DNA of 64,000 bases from Thermovorax subterraneus (GTDB taxonomy: Bacteria > Bacillota > Thermosediminibacteria > Thermosediminibacterales > Thermosediminibacteraceae): positions 62,001 to 126,000 of the forward strand of contig JAKIHM010000005.1 in NCBI GenBank assembly GCA_021608145.1. Reading direction: 5' to 3'. Position 1 is the first letter of the stretch; each line of letters opens with the position of its first letter. Below the pieces are notes generated by a model that saw nothing but the letters and a program-made list of their open reading frames with translations, searched no databases and was not told the DNA's origin. Positions 52,139-60,792 of the stretch are shown here, one piece after another. A program made the translations under genes and the position numbers.

Positions 52139-55100
52139 TCACACCTTTTTTACAGCTAAAGTTACTTTATGCCCATTTATGTCCCATTCCCTGGCAAAGC
52201 TGCCTTCAGGCGGGGTGGCTTTTTCTATGGAAACAGCAAGGGTATCGCCCTTTATCTCTTCGCCGTGAACTTTTAACGCCTCCTCGATTACGCCATCCCC
52301 AGTGTAATAGACGTAAATCTTGTCTTCCACTTCGAATCCGGCTTCTTTCCTCATGTTCTGAATCTTGCTGATGAGCTCCCGGGCTATTCCTTCCAGCATC
52401 AGCTCGCGGGTAATTGTGGTGTCGAGCACGACGTAGTAGCCGCCTTCTCCTTCTGTGCAGAATCCCTCTTTGTCCTGGGCCCTTATGTCGAGCTCTTCCT
52501 GGGTGAGCCTTACTTCCTGACCTTCTACGTTGAGGACGACCTCGCCCTTTTCCCTGGCCTCCCTTATAAGCTCGGCTGCATTGGCTTTGGAAATTTCCCG
52601 GGCAATAGCTGGCATGAGCTTGCCGTATTTGGGACCCAAAAGGTCAAATCGAGGCTTTAACATGTAGGTAAAGTACTTTTCCGCCATGACGATGTATTCT
52701 ATTTCTTTTATGTTTAGCTCTTCTTTTATGATGTCGGTCAGGTCCTTTATGAGCTCCTCATCTTTGGGATTTCTAAGCTGCACCATCATTTTCGAAAGGG
52801 GCTGGCGGTTTTTGATTTTTGCTTTGTTTCTTGCAGCACGGCCTAATTCTACGATTTTTCTCGCCATTTCCATCTTGTATTCAAGTTTTTCGTCGATGAG
52901 TTCCTCCCGTACCTCTGGATAATCACAAAGGTGGACGCTCTCGGGTGCCTCGGGGTAGGGAACCCTTACCAGGTTTTGATATAGTTCTTCGGTTATGAAC
53001 GGAACGAAGGGAGCCGCCATCTTAATGAACGTTACCAGTGCGTCGTATAATGTAAGGAAAGCCGCCACTTTATCGCCATCCATTTCGGACTTCCAGAACC
53101 TTTCCCTCGAGCGGCGGACGTACCAGTTACTCATGTCGTCCACCAGCTGCTCCAATGCCCTTGCTGCCGCCGTTATATCGAAATGGTCAAGGCTTTCCCT
53201 GACCTTTTTATTGGTGCTGTTTATCCTGGAAAGCAGCCAGCGGTCCATCTCGGACCTTTCTTTCGGGTGAATGGAATATTTCCTTGGGTCGAAATCGTCA
53301 ATGCTGGCGTATAACGTGAAGAATGAATATATGTTCCAAAGGGTCCCCAAAAATCTCCTCTGGGCCTCGCTCACGGCCTCCTTGTAAAAGCGGCTCGGCA
53401 TCCACGGAGGGCTTGCCACGTACAGGTACCACCGCATCGCATCGGCTCCCTGCTCGTTGAGCACCTCCCAGGGGTCGAGCACGTTGCCCTTGTGTTTGCT
53501 CATCTTCTGCCCGTACTGGTCGAGGACGTGTCCCATAACGAGGACGTTCTTGTAGGGCGAAGTATCAAACAGCAACGTTGAAATCACAAAGAGGCTGTAG
53601 AACCATCCCCTGGTCTGGTCTATGGCTTCCGAAATGAAGTCGGCAGGGAAGCGTTCCCTGAACACTTCTTCGTTTTCGAAAGGATAGTGGAACTGGGCAA
53701 AAGGCATGGAGCCTGAATCAAACCAGCAATCTATAACTTCGGGAACGCGTTTCATGTCGCCGCCGCAGTCAGGGCACCTCAATATAACTTCGTCCACATA
53801 GGGCTTGTGCAGCTCTATATCTCCAATTGGCAGCTTGCTCATCGCCTTCATTTCTTCGATGCTTCCCACGGCGTGCTCCTTTCCGCACTTTTCGCATACC
53901 CAGATATTTAAGGGCGTGCCCCAGTAGCGCTCGCGGCTTAAGCACCAGTCTATGACGTTCTCTAGGAAATTGCCGAAACGCCCGTCCCTTATATGCTCCG
54001 GGTGCCATCCAATTTTTTGGTTTAACTCCAAAAGCCTTTCTTTAACCGCCGTCGTCTTGATGAACCAGCTGCTCCTAGCATAATAAAGAAGCGGCGTGTC
54101 GCATCTCCAGCAGAACGGATAGGTATGAAGGTATCTTTCGGATTTGTAAAGAAGCCCCCTCTGTTTCAAGTCCTTTATTATGCCTTTGTCGGCATCTTTC
54201 ACGAACATTCCCGCCCACGGCGTGACTTTTTCGGTAAACCTCCCTTGAGTATCCACGGGCTGTAGTACCGGCAGTCCGTATTTCTGCCCCATCCGGTAGT
54301 CGTCCTCACCGAAGGCCGGAGCCATGTGAACTATCCCCGTTCCTTCGTCCATGGTCACGAAATCTCCCGTTACTACGTAAAAAGCTTTATCCTTGTATTC
54401 TTCAAAGAACGGAAATACTGGCTTGTACTTTAGTCCATCGAGTTTTCTCCCCGGGAATTTCTCTAAAACCTTGTATTCCCCTTCTACGACGCCCAGCCTT
54501 TCTTCCGCAAGTATCATCCTTTCCCCGTTTTGCTCGATTTTTACGTATGTCGCATCTTCCTTTACCGCAAGCGCCACGTTCGACGGCAGCGTCCACGGCG
54601 TCGTGGTCCAAACGAGGAAATAAGTACTGTCCTCGCCTTCCAGCGGGAATTTCACAAATACCGACGGGTCTTCCACTTCCTCGTAACCCTGGGCCACTTC
54701 ATGGCTGGAAAGCGATGTTCCGCACCTGGGACAGTAGGGTACTACTTTGTGGCCTTTGTAAAGCAGGCCTTTCTCCCAGATTTTTTTCAACGCCCACCAA
54801 ACCGATTCGATGTAGGTGTTGTAGTAGGTGACGTAGGGGTTCTCCATATCTATCCAGAAGCCTACCCGCTCGGTCATCTTCTTCCATTCCTGCTCGTAGG
54901 TGAATACGCTTTCCTTGCACTTTTTAATGAACTCTTCGACGCCGTATTCCTCGATTTGGGGCTTTCCGCTTATCCCCAGCTGCTTTTCCACTTCCAGCTC
55001 TACGGGAAGGCCGTGCGTGTCCCAGCCCCCCTTGCGCTCCACTCTGTAGCCCAACATGGTTTTGTACCTCGGAATAAGGTCCTTTATAACCCTGGTAAGG

Positions 55101-55276
55101 ACGTGGCCTGCATGAGGTTTGCCGTTGGCGGTAGGGGGCCCTTCATAGAAAACGTAGTGCGGGGCGTCTTTTCGATTTTCCAAAGTCTTTTCGAAAATCC
55201 GTTCTTTTTTCCAAAAATCAAGCACCTTTTCTTCGATGGGAACAAAGTTCATAGTAGGTTCTACTTTTTTGAACAT
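52139..55276 (-). CDS. ileS: Isoleucyl-tRNA synthetase
   Basis: 1045 residues, the long IleS type. HIGH motif GPPTANGKPHAGHVLTRVIK near residue 50, GWDTHGLPVELEVEKQLG, editing domain with VWTTTPWTLPSNVALAVKE and MDEGTGIVHMAPAFGEDDY, KMSKS motif GQKMSKHKGNVLDPWEVL near residue 595, and a C-terminal anticodon-binding domain. This sequence has KHKG instead of KSKG or KSLG, as found in the second (eukaryote-like) bacterial IleS class that is often mupirocin-tolerant. A T-box leader with an ATC specifier controls it. Confidence 0.97.
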   Translation of the reverse strand: MFKKVEPTMNFVPIEEKVLDFWKKERIFEKTLENRKDAPHYVFYEGPPTANGKPHAGHVLTRVIKDLIPRYKTMLGYRVERKGGWDTHGLPVELEVEKQLGISGKPQIEEYGVEEFIKKCKESVFTYEQEWKKMTERVGFWIDMENPYVTYYNTYIESVWWALKKIWEKGLLYKGHKVVPYCPRCGTSLSSHEVAQGYEEVEDPSVFVKFPLEGEDSTYFLVWTTTPWTLPSNVALAVKEDATYVKIEQNGERMILAEERLGVVEGEYKVLEKFPGRKLDGLKYKPVFPFFEEYKDKAFYVVTGDFVTMDEGTGIVHMAPAFGEDDYRMGQKYGLPVLQPVDTQGRFTEKVTPWAGMFVKDADKGIIKDLKQRGLLYKSERYLHTYPFCWRCDTPLLYYARSSWFIKTTAVKERLLELNQKIGWHPEHIRDGRFGNFLENVIDWCLSRERYWGTPLNIWVCEKCGKEHAVGSIEEMKAMSKLPIGDIELHKPYVDEVILRCPDCGGDMKRVPEVIDCWFDSGSMPFAQFHYPFENEEVFRERFPADFISEAIDQTRGWFYSLFVISTLLFDTSPYKNVLVMGHVLDQYGQKMSKHKGNVLDPWEVLNEQGADAMRWYLYVASPPWMPSRFYKEAVSEAQRRFLGTLWNIYSFFTLYASIDDFDPRKYSIHPKERSEMDRWLLSRINSTNKKVRESLDHFDITAAARALEQLVDDMSNWYVRRSRERFWKSEMDGDKVAAFLTLYDALVTFIKMAAPFVPFITEELYQNLVRVPYPEAPESVHLCDYPEVREELIDEKLEYKMEMARKIVELGRAARNKAKIKNRQPLSKMMVQLRNPKDEELIKDLTDIIKEELNIKEIEYIVMAEKYFTYMLKPRFDLLGPKYGKLMPAIAREISKANAAELIREAREKGEVVLNVEGQEVRLTQEELDIRAQDKEGFCTEGEGGYYVVLDTTITRELMLEGIARELISKIQNMRKEAGFEVEDKIYVYYTGDGVIEEALKVHGEEIKGDTLAVSIEKATPPEGSFAREWDINGHKVTLAVKKV

Positions 55277-55329
55277 ATAACTTATATCCCTCCATCAAAA
55301 ATCCTTGCAGCTTTATATTTTCCATAAAA

Positions 55330-55575
55330 CGAAAAATCTCGCCCCAAAAAAGGGGCGAGACTGTTCCCGCGGTACCACCCTGATGGTGCCGGACGAAATT
55401 CTGCCGGCCCACTCATTGAGATAACGGCAGAGCCGTAGGCTCCTACTCCTTGCGTTTCGGGCCTCGCTCCGGGGGGATTTTCGGCCACCGGTAATCCGCC
55501 GGTCTCCCACCGCCACCGGCTCGCTTGAGGTTTCCCGGTGCTTACTTTCCCCGTCATCGCTTTAACACTCTCAGT
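55330..55575 (-). ncRNA. T-box riboswitch (isoleucine)
   Basis: The T-box sequence AGGGTGGTACCGCGGGAACA is at about 55363-55382 on the minus strand. Stem I upstream includes CAAGCGAGCCGGTGGCGGTG, with the specifier region CCGAAAATCCCCCC, in which ATC (55478-55476) is an isoleucine codon. Uncharged tRNA-Ile would pair with this codon and with the T-box bulge, favouring the antiterminator over the terminator at 55332-55360. Confidence 0.92.
55332..55360 (-). terminator. T-box-controlled terminator of ileS
   Basis: TCTCGCCCC / GGGGCGAGA nine-base stem around a T6 loop, followed by TTTTTCG on the minus strand, 55 bases before the ileS ATG. Confidence 0.92.
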
Positions 55576-55583
55576 TTTTTTCT

Positions 55584-55612
55584 AATATATCCTACTTTTT
55601 GGCCTTTGTCAA
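55584..55612 (-). promoter_or_regulatory. Promoter of the ileS T-box transcript
   Basis: TTGACA (55612-55607), 17 bases, TATATT (55589-55584) on the minus strand. The -35 box overlaps the stop codon region of bpsA. Confidence 0.82.
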
Positions 55613-56685
55613 CGTCCTTTGTTCGGCTTGTAAATCAAGGCCTCTTCGTCCACGTAAAGTTCGCAGGGCATGGGTTTGTTTTCGATTTTCTCAAAGCCGC
55701 TCACCGTTTCTATTCGGTACATAGAAGACCTGTACCAATTGAGCTTAGGTTTTACTTGAACGAAGGAGTAGTCATCCCTGATGCTTCCCAATAGATAGTC
55801 CCAGTTGACGTAATGGTTAAAATTGTCTATTATATCCGTAATTGCTACTTTAAACTTGGAAAGCAGCATCTGCTGGAACTGACTCCACTTTTTAAGCGAC
55901 GCCTCGGTTCGTGTGAGCCCAAAATATCCAGCACATCCTTCTCCCGAAAGGCTCGAAAGTCCTCGAGTCATGCAAACCTCCAACGCCTCTATCGTCTCAG
56001 GCGGGTCGGTGTTGAACGTATCGAAATACCCCACGTACTGTTCCGGAAGTTTGTCCCTGAAGTCGTACTTCAGCGCCTTTACAGGCACGCTGAGCATTGA
56101 TGCCTTTTCGTTGATATAATTTACAAGCCTATCGTCTATCTCCAGGACGACTATTTCTTTAGGCATTCCTGTAAGGCCCGCTGCTAAACTCAGAAGGTCA
56201 TCATCGCCAAGCACTAAAAGTTTCTTGCCTTCAAGGTCTCCGCGCTCGGTCATAAGAGCCACTCTTGCCATGACACTGGCAGTAGTGATGTATCCCTGGT
56301 CATAGTCTATGATGGCTTTGGGTCGGTCTACCGTAAGCTCATCGAATTTTTGCATCCATTCATTTATTTTTTCCAATCCGATTCCGCGACCTTCGCAGGC
56401 TGGGCACGTATAATCCCTTCTCGGGGATATGGAATTTTCCTTTAAAAATTCCTGCCCCTGCGGGGTAAGAGTAATCTCTCCTTCCTGGTCTACGCTGACA
56501 AGCCCTTTTTCCTTTAGAGCGCCAATTATTTCCGCTACAACGCTGAACGGTTTTTGAGTGGCACACACTATTTCCCAAAAATGAGAAGAACTTGCAAGAC
56601 CAGAAATTATTTTTTCCACATCTCTTGCAGTAGTATCGACCTTCGTCTTTTCGGTCACTACCTCTGAAAGTTGCCTGACGTCCAT
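55609..56685 (-). CDS. bpsA: N4-bis(aminopropyl)spermidine synthase (BpsA, DUF43 family)
   Basis: 358 residues. N-terminal winged-helix-like part (1-95), then CPACEGRGIGLEK and a class I methyltransferase-like core: IDYDQGYITTASVMARVALM, LLVLGDDDLLSLAAGLTG, IVVLEIDDRLVNYINEKA and TFNTDPPETIEALEVCM. The GDDD and DPPE motifs belong to the aminopropyltransferase that makes branched quaternary polyamines in thermophiles such as Thermococcus. It uses decarboxylated SAM to add two aminopropyl groups to spermidine, products that protect nucleic acids at high temperature. No other polyamine gene is adjacent. Confidence 0.92.
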   Translation of the reverse strand: MDVRQLSEVVTEKTKVDTTARDVEKIISGLASSSHFWEIVCATQKPFSVVAEIIGALKEKGLVSVDQEGEITLTPQGQEFLKENSISPRRDYTCPACEGRGIGLEKINEWMQKFDELTVDRPKAIIDYDQGYITTASVMARVALMTERGDLEGKKLLVLGDDDLLSLAAGLTGMPKEIVVLEIDDRLVNYINEKASMLSVPVKALKYDFRDKLPEQYVGYFDTFNTDPPETIEALEVCMTRGLSSLSGEGCAGYFGLTRTEASLKKWSQFQQMLLSKFKVAITDIIDNFNHYVNWDYLLGSIRDDYSFVQVKPKLNWYRSSMYRIETVSGFEKIENKPMPCELYVDEEALIYKPNKGR

Positions 56686-56862
56686 TACCTCACCCCCATT
56701 ATGCGATTTAAAAAGGACCCTGCTTTTTACAAGGCCCTGAACCGAAAGAGAAATATCTTATTGCCGTGAACGGCAATAATTATATAATTTAAAGCCACTA
56801 AAGTCAAGAGCAGTCAAAATGGTGGATCGGCTTAAATCAAAATAAAATTTACAAAAATCCCT

Positions 56863-56898
56863 CCATTCATCCCCCGATTAAAATCGAGGGATGAATGG
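56863..56898 (+). mobile_element. Left-end hairpin of the TnpB element
   Basis: CCATTCATCCCCCGAT-TAAA-ATCGAGGGATGAATGG forms a 16-bp stem with a single C-A mismatch, about 60 bases before tnpB. Subterminal hairpins of this sort mark ends of IS200/IS605-group elements. Confidence 0.65.
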
Positions 56899-56956
56899 CG
56901 GCTTGCTATTTTTCTCCGGTTATGCTAAAATTTAAGCGAACCGGAGGAGATACTAT

Positions 56957-58075
56957 ATGCAGGCAGTAACTCTAAAGCTAAAACTCCTATCCCCAAACAA
57001 AGGCAAACTTGAGAAGATGGCTCTCATGCTCGAGACATATCGAAAAGCTTGCACCTGGTTCCTGGAACAGGCCGAAACTTTGAAAATTACCAGCAGGGCA
57101 AAGTTAAACCGAGAGACCTACCATAAAGCCTGTGAACTATTCGACCTCAACCGCGGTACACTCCAGTGCGCCATGCTCAAAGCACTCTCAGCTTATCGCT
57201 CATACCTTTCCCGTACAAAAAATGGCAAGAAATCCAACCTGCCCAAATTTGACCGGATAGTTCCGGTAATGGTGCGGCAGGACTGCTATTCAATACATCA
57301 GCTGCCGTCAGGCACATGGGTCATCAAGTTCCCCGTCTCCTCCGGCAGGAGCCAGATAGCAGTGCCAATTGCCACTTCTAGATACCATGCCAAAAGGCTC
57401 CGGGACCTGGCAGGAGGTTCCTGCCGACAAGGGTCCATAGAGATATGGCGTGGTAAAGACGGAGAGTGGTATGCTGCCATATCATTAGTATACGAGACTC
57501 ACTTAAACGAGCCGTGCGGCGTAATCGGGGTCGACTTCGGCATAGTAAAGCTTGCCGTGCTGTCCAACAACATCTTTTTTGACGGCAGGAAGGTCAGGTG
57601 GCGCAAGGAGCAGTGGGCAGAGCGGCGAAGAGCACTTCAGCAGGCGGGCAGGCTTTCCCGCGTCAAGAAAGAAGCCGGCCGCGAAACAAGGTGGATGCGG
57701 TATATCAACCACTGCATCTCAAAGCGCATAGTTGAAATAGCGAAGAAAGAAGGTAAGGCGATTGCGCTGGAAAACCTCCTTGGTATCCGCGAGCGGACTA
57801 AAGGATCAAAAAAGTTCAACCGGATGATGTCCGGGTGGAACTTCAAAGAGCTGGCGTCGTTTATCGAATACAAGGCAGCCCTTGCCGGGGTTCCTGTAAT
57901 CTACGTCGACCCCAAGGAAACCTCCAAGACCTGTCCGAAGTGCGGGAATGCTTCCCGGTATAATCGTAAGGCCCAAGGCTGGTTTAAATGCATAAAATGT
58001 GGCTACCAATCTGATGCGGACAGGGTGGGGGCAATGAACATAGCCGCGAGAGCGCTCGATGCTCTTGGGGCATGA
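56957..58075 (+). CDS. tnpB: RNA-guided nuclease TnpB of an IS605-group (IS1341-type) element
   Basis: 372 residues, all catalytic features present. RuvC-I Asp193 in GVIGVDFGIVKLAVLSNN, RuvC-II Glu272 in IALENLLGIRERTKG, zinc ribbon CPKC...CIKC near 325-345 and RuvC-III Asp355 in GYQSDADRVGAMNIAARAL. SD GGAGGAGA six bases before ATG. TnpB proteins are RNA-guided DNA endonucleases that recut the excised donor site; the guide RNA comes from the element's right end. No tnpA transposase is present, so mobility would need one in trans. Confidence 0.95.
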   Translation: MQAVTLKLKLLSPNKGKLEKMALMLETYRKACTWFLEQAETLKITSRAKLNRETYHKACELFDLNRGTLQCAMLKALSAYRSYLSRTKNGKKSNLPKFDRIVPVMVRQDCYSIHQLPSGTWVIKFPVSSGRSQIAVPIATSRYHAKRLRDLAGGSCRQGSIEIWRGKDGEWYAAISLVYETHLNEPCGVIGVDFGIVKLAVLSNNIFFDGRKVRWRKEQWAERRRALQQAGRLSRVKKEAGRETRWMRYINHCISKRIVEIAKKEGKAIALENLLGIRERTKGSKKFNRMMSGWNFKELASFIEYKAALAGVPVIYVDPKETSKTCPKCGNASRYNRKAQGWFKCIKCGYQSDADRVGAMNIAARALDALGA

Positions 58076-58214
58076 CCCTGGGAGAAAGGGGAGCGTGACA
58101 CCCCTTAAGGCCAAGGTGATGAACCGGGTAGACCGGGGAATGCTGGCTAACCTGCGGCGTGTGCCGCCATCCCACGTTGGGATGCCCCCTAATTCATTAG
58201 GGGGAGGATGTCAC
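58020..58214 (+). ncRNA. Probable omega RNA scaffold / right end of TnpB element
   Basis: The 3' end of tnpB and the 140 bases after it hold three successive hairpins: GCGGC-GTGT-GCCGC (58154-58167), CATCCCA-CGT-TGGGATG (58168-58184) and CCCCCTAA-TTCA-TTAGGGGG (58185-58204), then GAGGATGTCAC. This position and structure fit the omega RNA that TnpB uses, with the guide beginning near 58215. Exact right border not certain. Confidence 0.5.
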
Positions 58215-58291
58215 ATTCTGGGGATTTAAATCACATTTCCCTCCATGCAGGAAATTTTTAAACGGGGAAAAGGCATTTTGAATAGCAGTAT

Positions 58292-58325
58292 AAAAAAGAA
58301 GAACCTCTCTAATTGAGGTCCTTTC
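58292..58325 (-). terminator. Terminator downstream of the Gate-domain membrane protein
   Basis: GGACCTC-AATTAGA-GAGGTTC hairpin followed by TTCTTTTTTA on the minus strand, about 45 bases beyond the stop codon. Confidence 0.7.
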
Positions 58326-58370
58326 TTTTCAGGCAGGACAATATTGGAATACAAGGTTTTATATCTATCT

Positions 58371-59456
58371 TCAAATAACGATCGGGACCAAAATCCATGA
58401 TAGCAAGAAGGCCGAAATGATGCGGATAATCATTCCTACGACGGCCGCCTGCATGGCCTCTCCTGCGGTCAGATCCGAATTCTGAGACCATACGGCCGGA
58501 ATCTGGGCCAGCGGAATCTGAAGCGGAAAGCCCGATGCAGCTAGAATGAACGAGCCTATCGCAAGGCGCGGAGGAACGTTGTTTATGGTTTCTACTAGAG
58601 TGTTCATAGCTAGAGTCGGCGATACCAGTATCGACTGCATTCCCGTTTGGGGATCTATAGAAAGCGCGCTAAGGAATGCGGTTAGAGCACTTTCTATCGG
58701 TTTCCAAACCCCTATGAAATCAAGGGCCCCCATCAAGGCGAACACCACAGCGGCCGCTGGTATTAAGAGCAAGAACAACAGCTCTGCTCCCTCTCTTGCG
58801 CCGTTGAAGATGGTGGGTATCGGTGGAGTATTGGGGGTAAACCTCGGCATTTCGGCTACGTCCTTAAATTTTACATTTCTGTACAAAGTCTTGCTCAGCA
58901 GGAGAGGGACGAGCACCACAGGAAGGAAGAGCCCAACCACTATTATCGGAAACGCCCAAAGTCCCCCTTTGGTGAAAGCCAAGAGCCCCAGCATGAATGT
59001 GGAAAACGATTGATTGCCCTGGCACATGGTGGCAATGGCTATCTTTTGCTCGTCTTTAGTAGCACCCGCTTTTTTCAAGGACGGTGCGGTTATTCGGCCT
59101 GCGGCATTTATATCCCCCAAGATGTTGTATATTGCAGGCACAATGATGAGGGGAGTAATTTTCATCATCCTAGCAACCGGGGTAAAAAGGCGTACCAGCG
59201 CATCGGTAAAACCAAGCCTCTCCAGGATCCTCCCGGTCATGACACTTAGTATAATGGCACTCCCCAGGGTCCCGGTTAGATATACTTTTACCACAATCGG
59301 TACTACCCTATTGACCATCGCGTCGAAAATACCGCCGATTACACTGGGCCTTACAAAAAGAACGGCAAGAGAACTCAAAAGAAGTACAAGGCCCACCCAT
59401 TCTATCGTCTCTACTTTACGACCTACTTCAGGTAATTCCTTTTCCCGCAATGCCAT
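58371..59456 (-). CDS. Nucleoside-recognition (Gate) domain membrane protein
   Basis: 361 residues with about nine membrane helices. The Gate domain signature appears twice: VLSVMTGRILERLG region with VPAIYNILGDINAAGRITAP and KKAGATKDEQKIAIATMCQG, and later AIGSFILAASGFPLQIPLAQ. Related proteins (YjiH/SpmA-like) have nucleoside-transporter-like folds, but substrates are unknown. A 54-base gap separates it from the Nif3-family gene upstream, so the two may share a transcript. Confidence 0.8.
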   Translation of the reverse strand: MALREKELPEVGRKVETIEWVGLVLLLSSLAVLFVRPSVIGGIFDAMVNRVVPIVVKVYLTGTLGSAIILSVMTGRILERLGFTDALVRLFTPVARMMKITPLIIVPAIYNILGDINAAGRITAPSLKKAGATKDEQKIAIATMCQGNQSFSTFMLGLLAFTKGGLWAFPIIVVGLFLPVVLVPLLLSKTLYRNVKFKDVAEMPRFTPNTPPIPTIFNGAREGAELLFLLLIPAAAVVFALMGALDFIGVWKPIESALTAFLSALSIDPQTGMQSILVSPTLAMNTLVETINNVPPRLAIGSFILAASGFPLQIPLAQIPAVWSQNSDLTAGEAMQAAVVGMIIRIISAFLLSWILVPIVI

Positions 59457-59516
59457 TATGCTTCCTCCTTCCTTTTGTAAAATAATTCACTTTTCAAGCT
59501 TTATTTTTGTTTTGCT

Positions 59517-60542
59517 TTAGCCTGCATCCCCCCTTTTTTTGACAAGATAATTCTCCGCTATATAAGCTGCGTACCCTTTTATAGAAGATGAACCAACGCA
59601 CTCCATAGGTATCGAGGTAATCCTCTCTCTAAAGATGACAATTCTTACATCTTCGGGCAGGTAACTTCTTAAGGCATAAGCTAAAGGGAGCCCGTTTTCA
59701 AATACTTCCATGGAATGGCAGTTCCCGCATATAAAACTGAGCCCCAGTTCCTTTGCTTTAGCTACCAGCCTGCTGTCCCTTCTCGTCCTGCTTATGGTAG
59801 CCAATACCGTATCCGCCTCCGGATGTTCACTTTTTGCCATCTCCAGGTGCTCCGGCGTAAATCCCGTATGGGGGAAGATATGCAGCACAGTATTTACTTG
59901 TGTCTCAGGAGTGCCCACCAATATCTCGCCTCTTACGGCCGTAACCGAATCTATCACATCACCGCAGCCGTATAACGATTTTTCGCACTCGCTCAATTTT
60001 AACTCTCTTTCGATGTCCATCATTTTGTCGAGCCTGTCCAAGATGTCGCCGAGCGTTTTAATACCGTCCAGTACCTTTCCTACGTAGAGGATGTTTCCGG
60101 GTACGCCGCCGTACTTTATGTCAACCCGGAATGCCCTGTGGCCATGAAGGTATGATATACCAGGATGCAGGCCGTGAAAAGCCTCATGGAGTTCTATGAC
60201 GTTGATGCCGTAAAGCCCCAGGTAATTTTTTAAAGTTACCCCGCCGGAGTTTGCCGCATCGGCTACAGGATGGTGAGCCACGATGAGGTCGACTCCCGTA
60301 GCCGCAGCCAATTCTATACAGCTTTCTGTCAGGGTCATTACGACTGCTATTTTGTTCACTTTCGCCTCAGGGTCTCCGTACACCAGGCCCGGTATCTCCA
60401 TAACCGATTTACCGGGTATATTGGAAGATTTCATGACGACGAAAGGATTCCTGCCGGAAAAAAGGTCCTCAGTACCTCTTACAACTCTGCCGCCGGTGAT
60501 GTCATCGAGCACATTTATAACATCCTTTACTTTTATCTGCAT
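59517..60542 (-). CDS. Nif3-like dinuclear metal-center family protein
   Basis: The frame extends to 60662, but that part runs through a structured leader; ATG 60542 with AAGGGGGA ten bases upstream is preferred, giving 341 residues. Metal-ligand motif VDLIVAHHPVADAANSGGV near residue 100, ELHEAFHGLHPGISYLHGHR, and a C-terminal SFICGNCHSMEVFENGLPLA. Nif3/YqfO proteins form hexamers with two metal ions; some act as GTP cyclohydrolase-I-like or metal chaperones, but the role is unsettled. It is preceded by a promoter and a long RNA hairpin, suggesting regulated expression. Confidence 0.8.
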   Translation of the reverse strand: MQIKVKDVINVLDDITGGRVVRGTEDLFSGRNPFVVMKSSNIPGKSVMEIPGLVYGDPEAKVNKIAVVMTLTESCIELAAATGVDLIVAHHPVADAANSGGVTLKNYLGLYGINVIELHEAFHGLHPGISYLHGHRAFRVDIKYGGVPGNILYVGKVLDGIKTLGDILDRLDKMMDIERELKLSECEKSLYGCGDVIDSVTAVRGEILVGTPETQVNTVLHIFPHTGFTPEHLEMAKSEHPEADTVLATISRTRRDSRLVAKAKELGLSFICGNCHSMEVFENGLPLAYALRSYLPEDVRIVIFRERITSIPMECVGSSSIKGYAAYIAENYLVKKRGDAG

Positions 60543-60575
60543 CTGCAGAAAATCCCCCTTCTTGAGCAAAAATAA

Positions 60576-60678
60576 ATAGGCCGCCAAATAAATACTTCCT
60601 GGAGGGAAAACCACACCACGTTCCTCGTCGGGAAATGGTGCAATCGTTCCCTTTAGAAGCATTTATTTGACGGCCTCG
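60576..60678 (-). ncRNA. Long rod-like leader RNA of the Nif3-family gene
   Basis: On the minus strand GGCC-G-TCAAATAAATGCTTC (60675-60656) pairs with GAAGTATTTATTTGGCGGCC (60598-60579) over 20 bases. Inner stems follow: AGGGAA/TTCCCT, GCACCA/TGGTGT and TTCC/GGAA, closing on a CGACGA loop. The three positions that are not Watson-Crick are G-U pairs on the minus-strand RNA but A-C mismatches on the plus strand. This indicates function as minus-strand RNA. Not recognised as any known riboswitch. Confidence 0.5.
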
Positions 60679-60743
60679 AGCTATCCTCGCGGATCTCTCT
60701 TATCCAGTCCACTTATTTACTTGGTCAGCTCTTGTTTACAAAA

Positions 60744-60772
60744 TAAATATCATATAATCATTTTTTTGTCAA
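60744..60772 (-). promoter_or_regulatory. Promoter upstream of the structured leader
   Basis: TTGACA (60772-60767), 17 bases, TATTTA (60749-60744) on the minus strand. Predicts a leader of nearly 200 bases before the Nif3-family start. Confidence 0.6.
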
Positions 60773-60792
60773 TATAGATTATTATTTTTGTC

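Noticed and set aside
54530-55327. 265-residue plus-strand frame antisense to ileS
   Set aside because: Shadow of ileS codon usage; no family resemblance or ribosome site.
56863-56898. Hairpin read as a terminator of an upstream plus-strand gene
   Set aside because: No plus-strand gene precedes it and no T run follows; position fits the left end of the TnpB element.
60570-60720. T-box or SAM riboswitch at the Nif3 leader
   Set aside because: There is GAGAG-like and stem I-like sequence, but no GGTGGTACCGCG T-box core, no terminator and no SAM-aptamer core.
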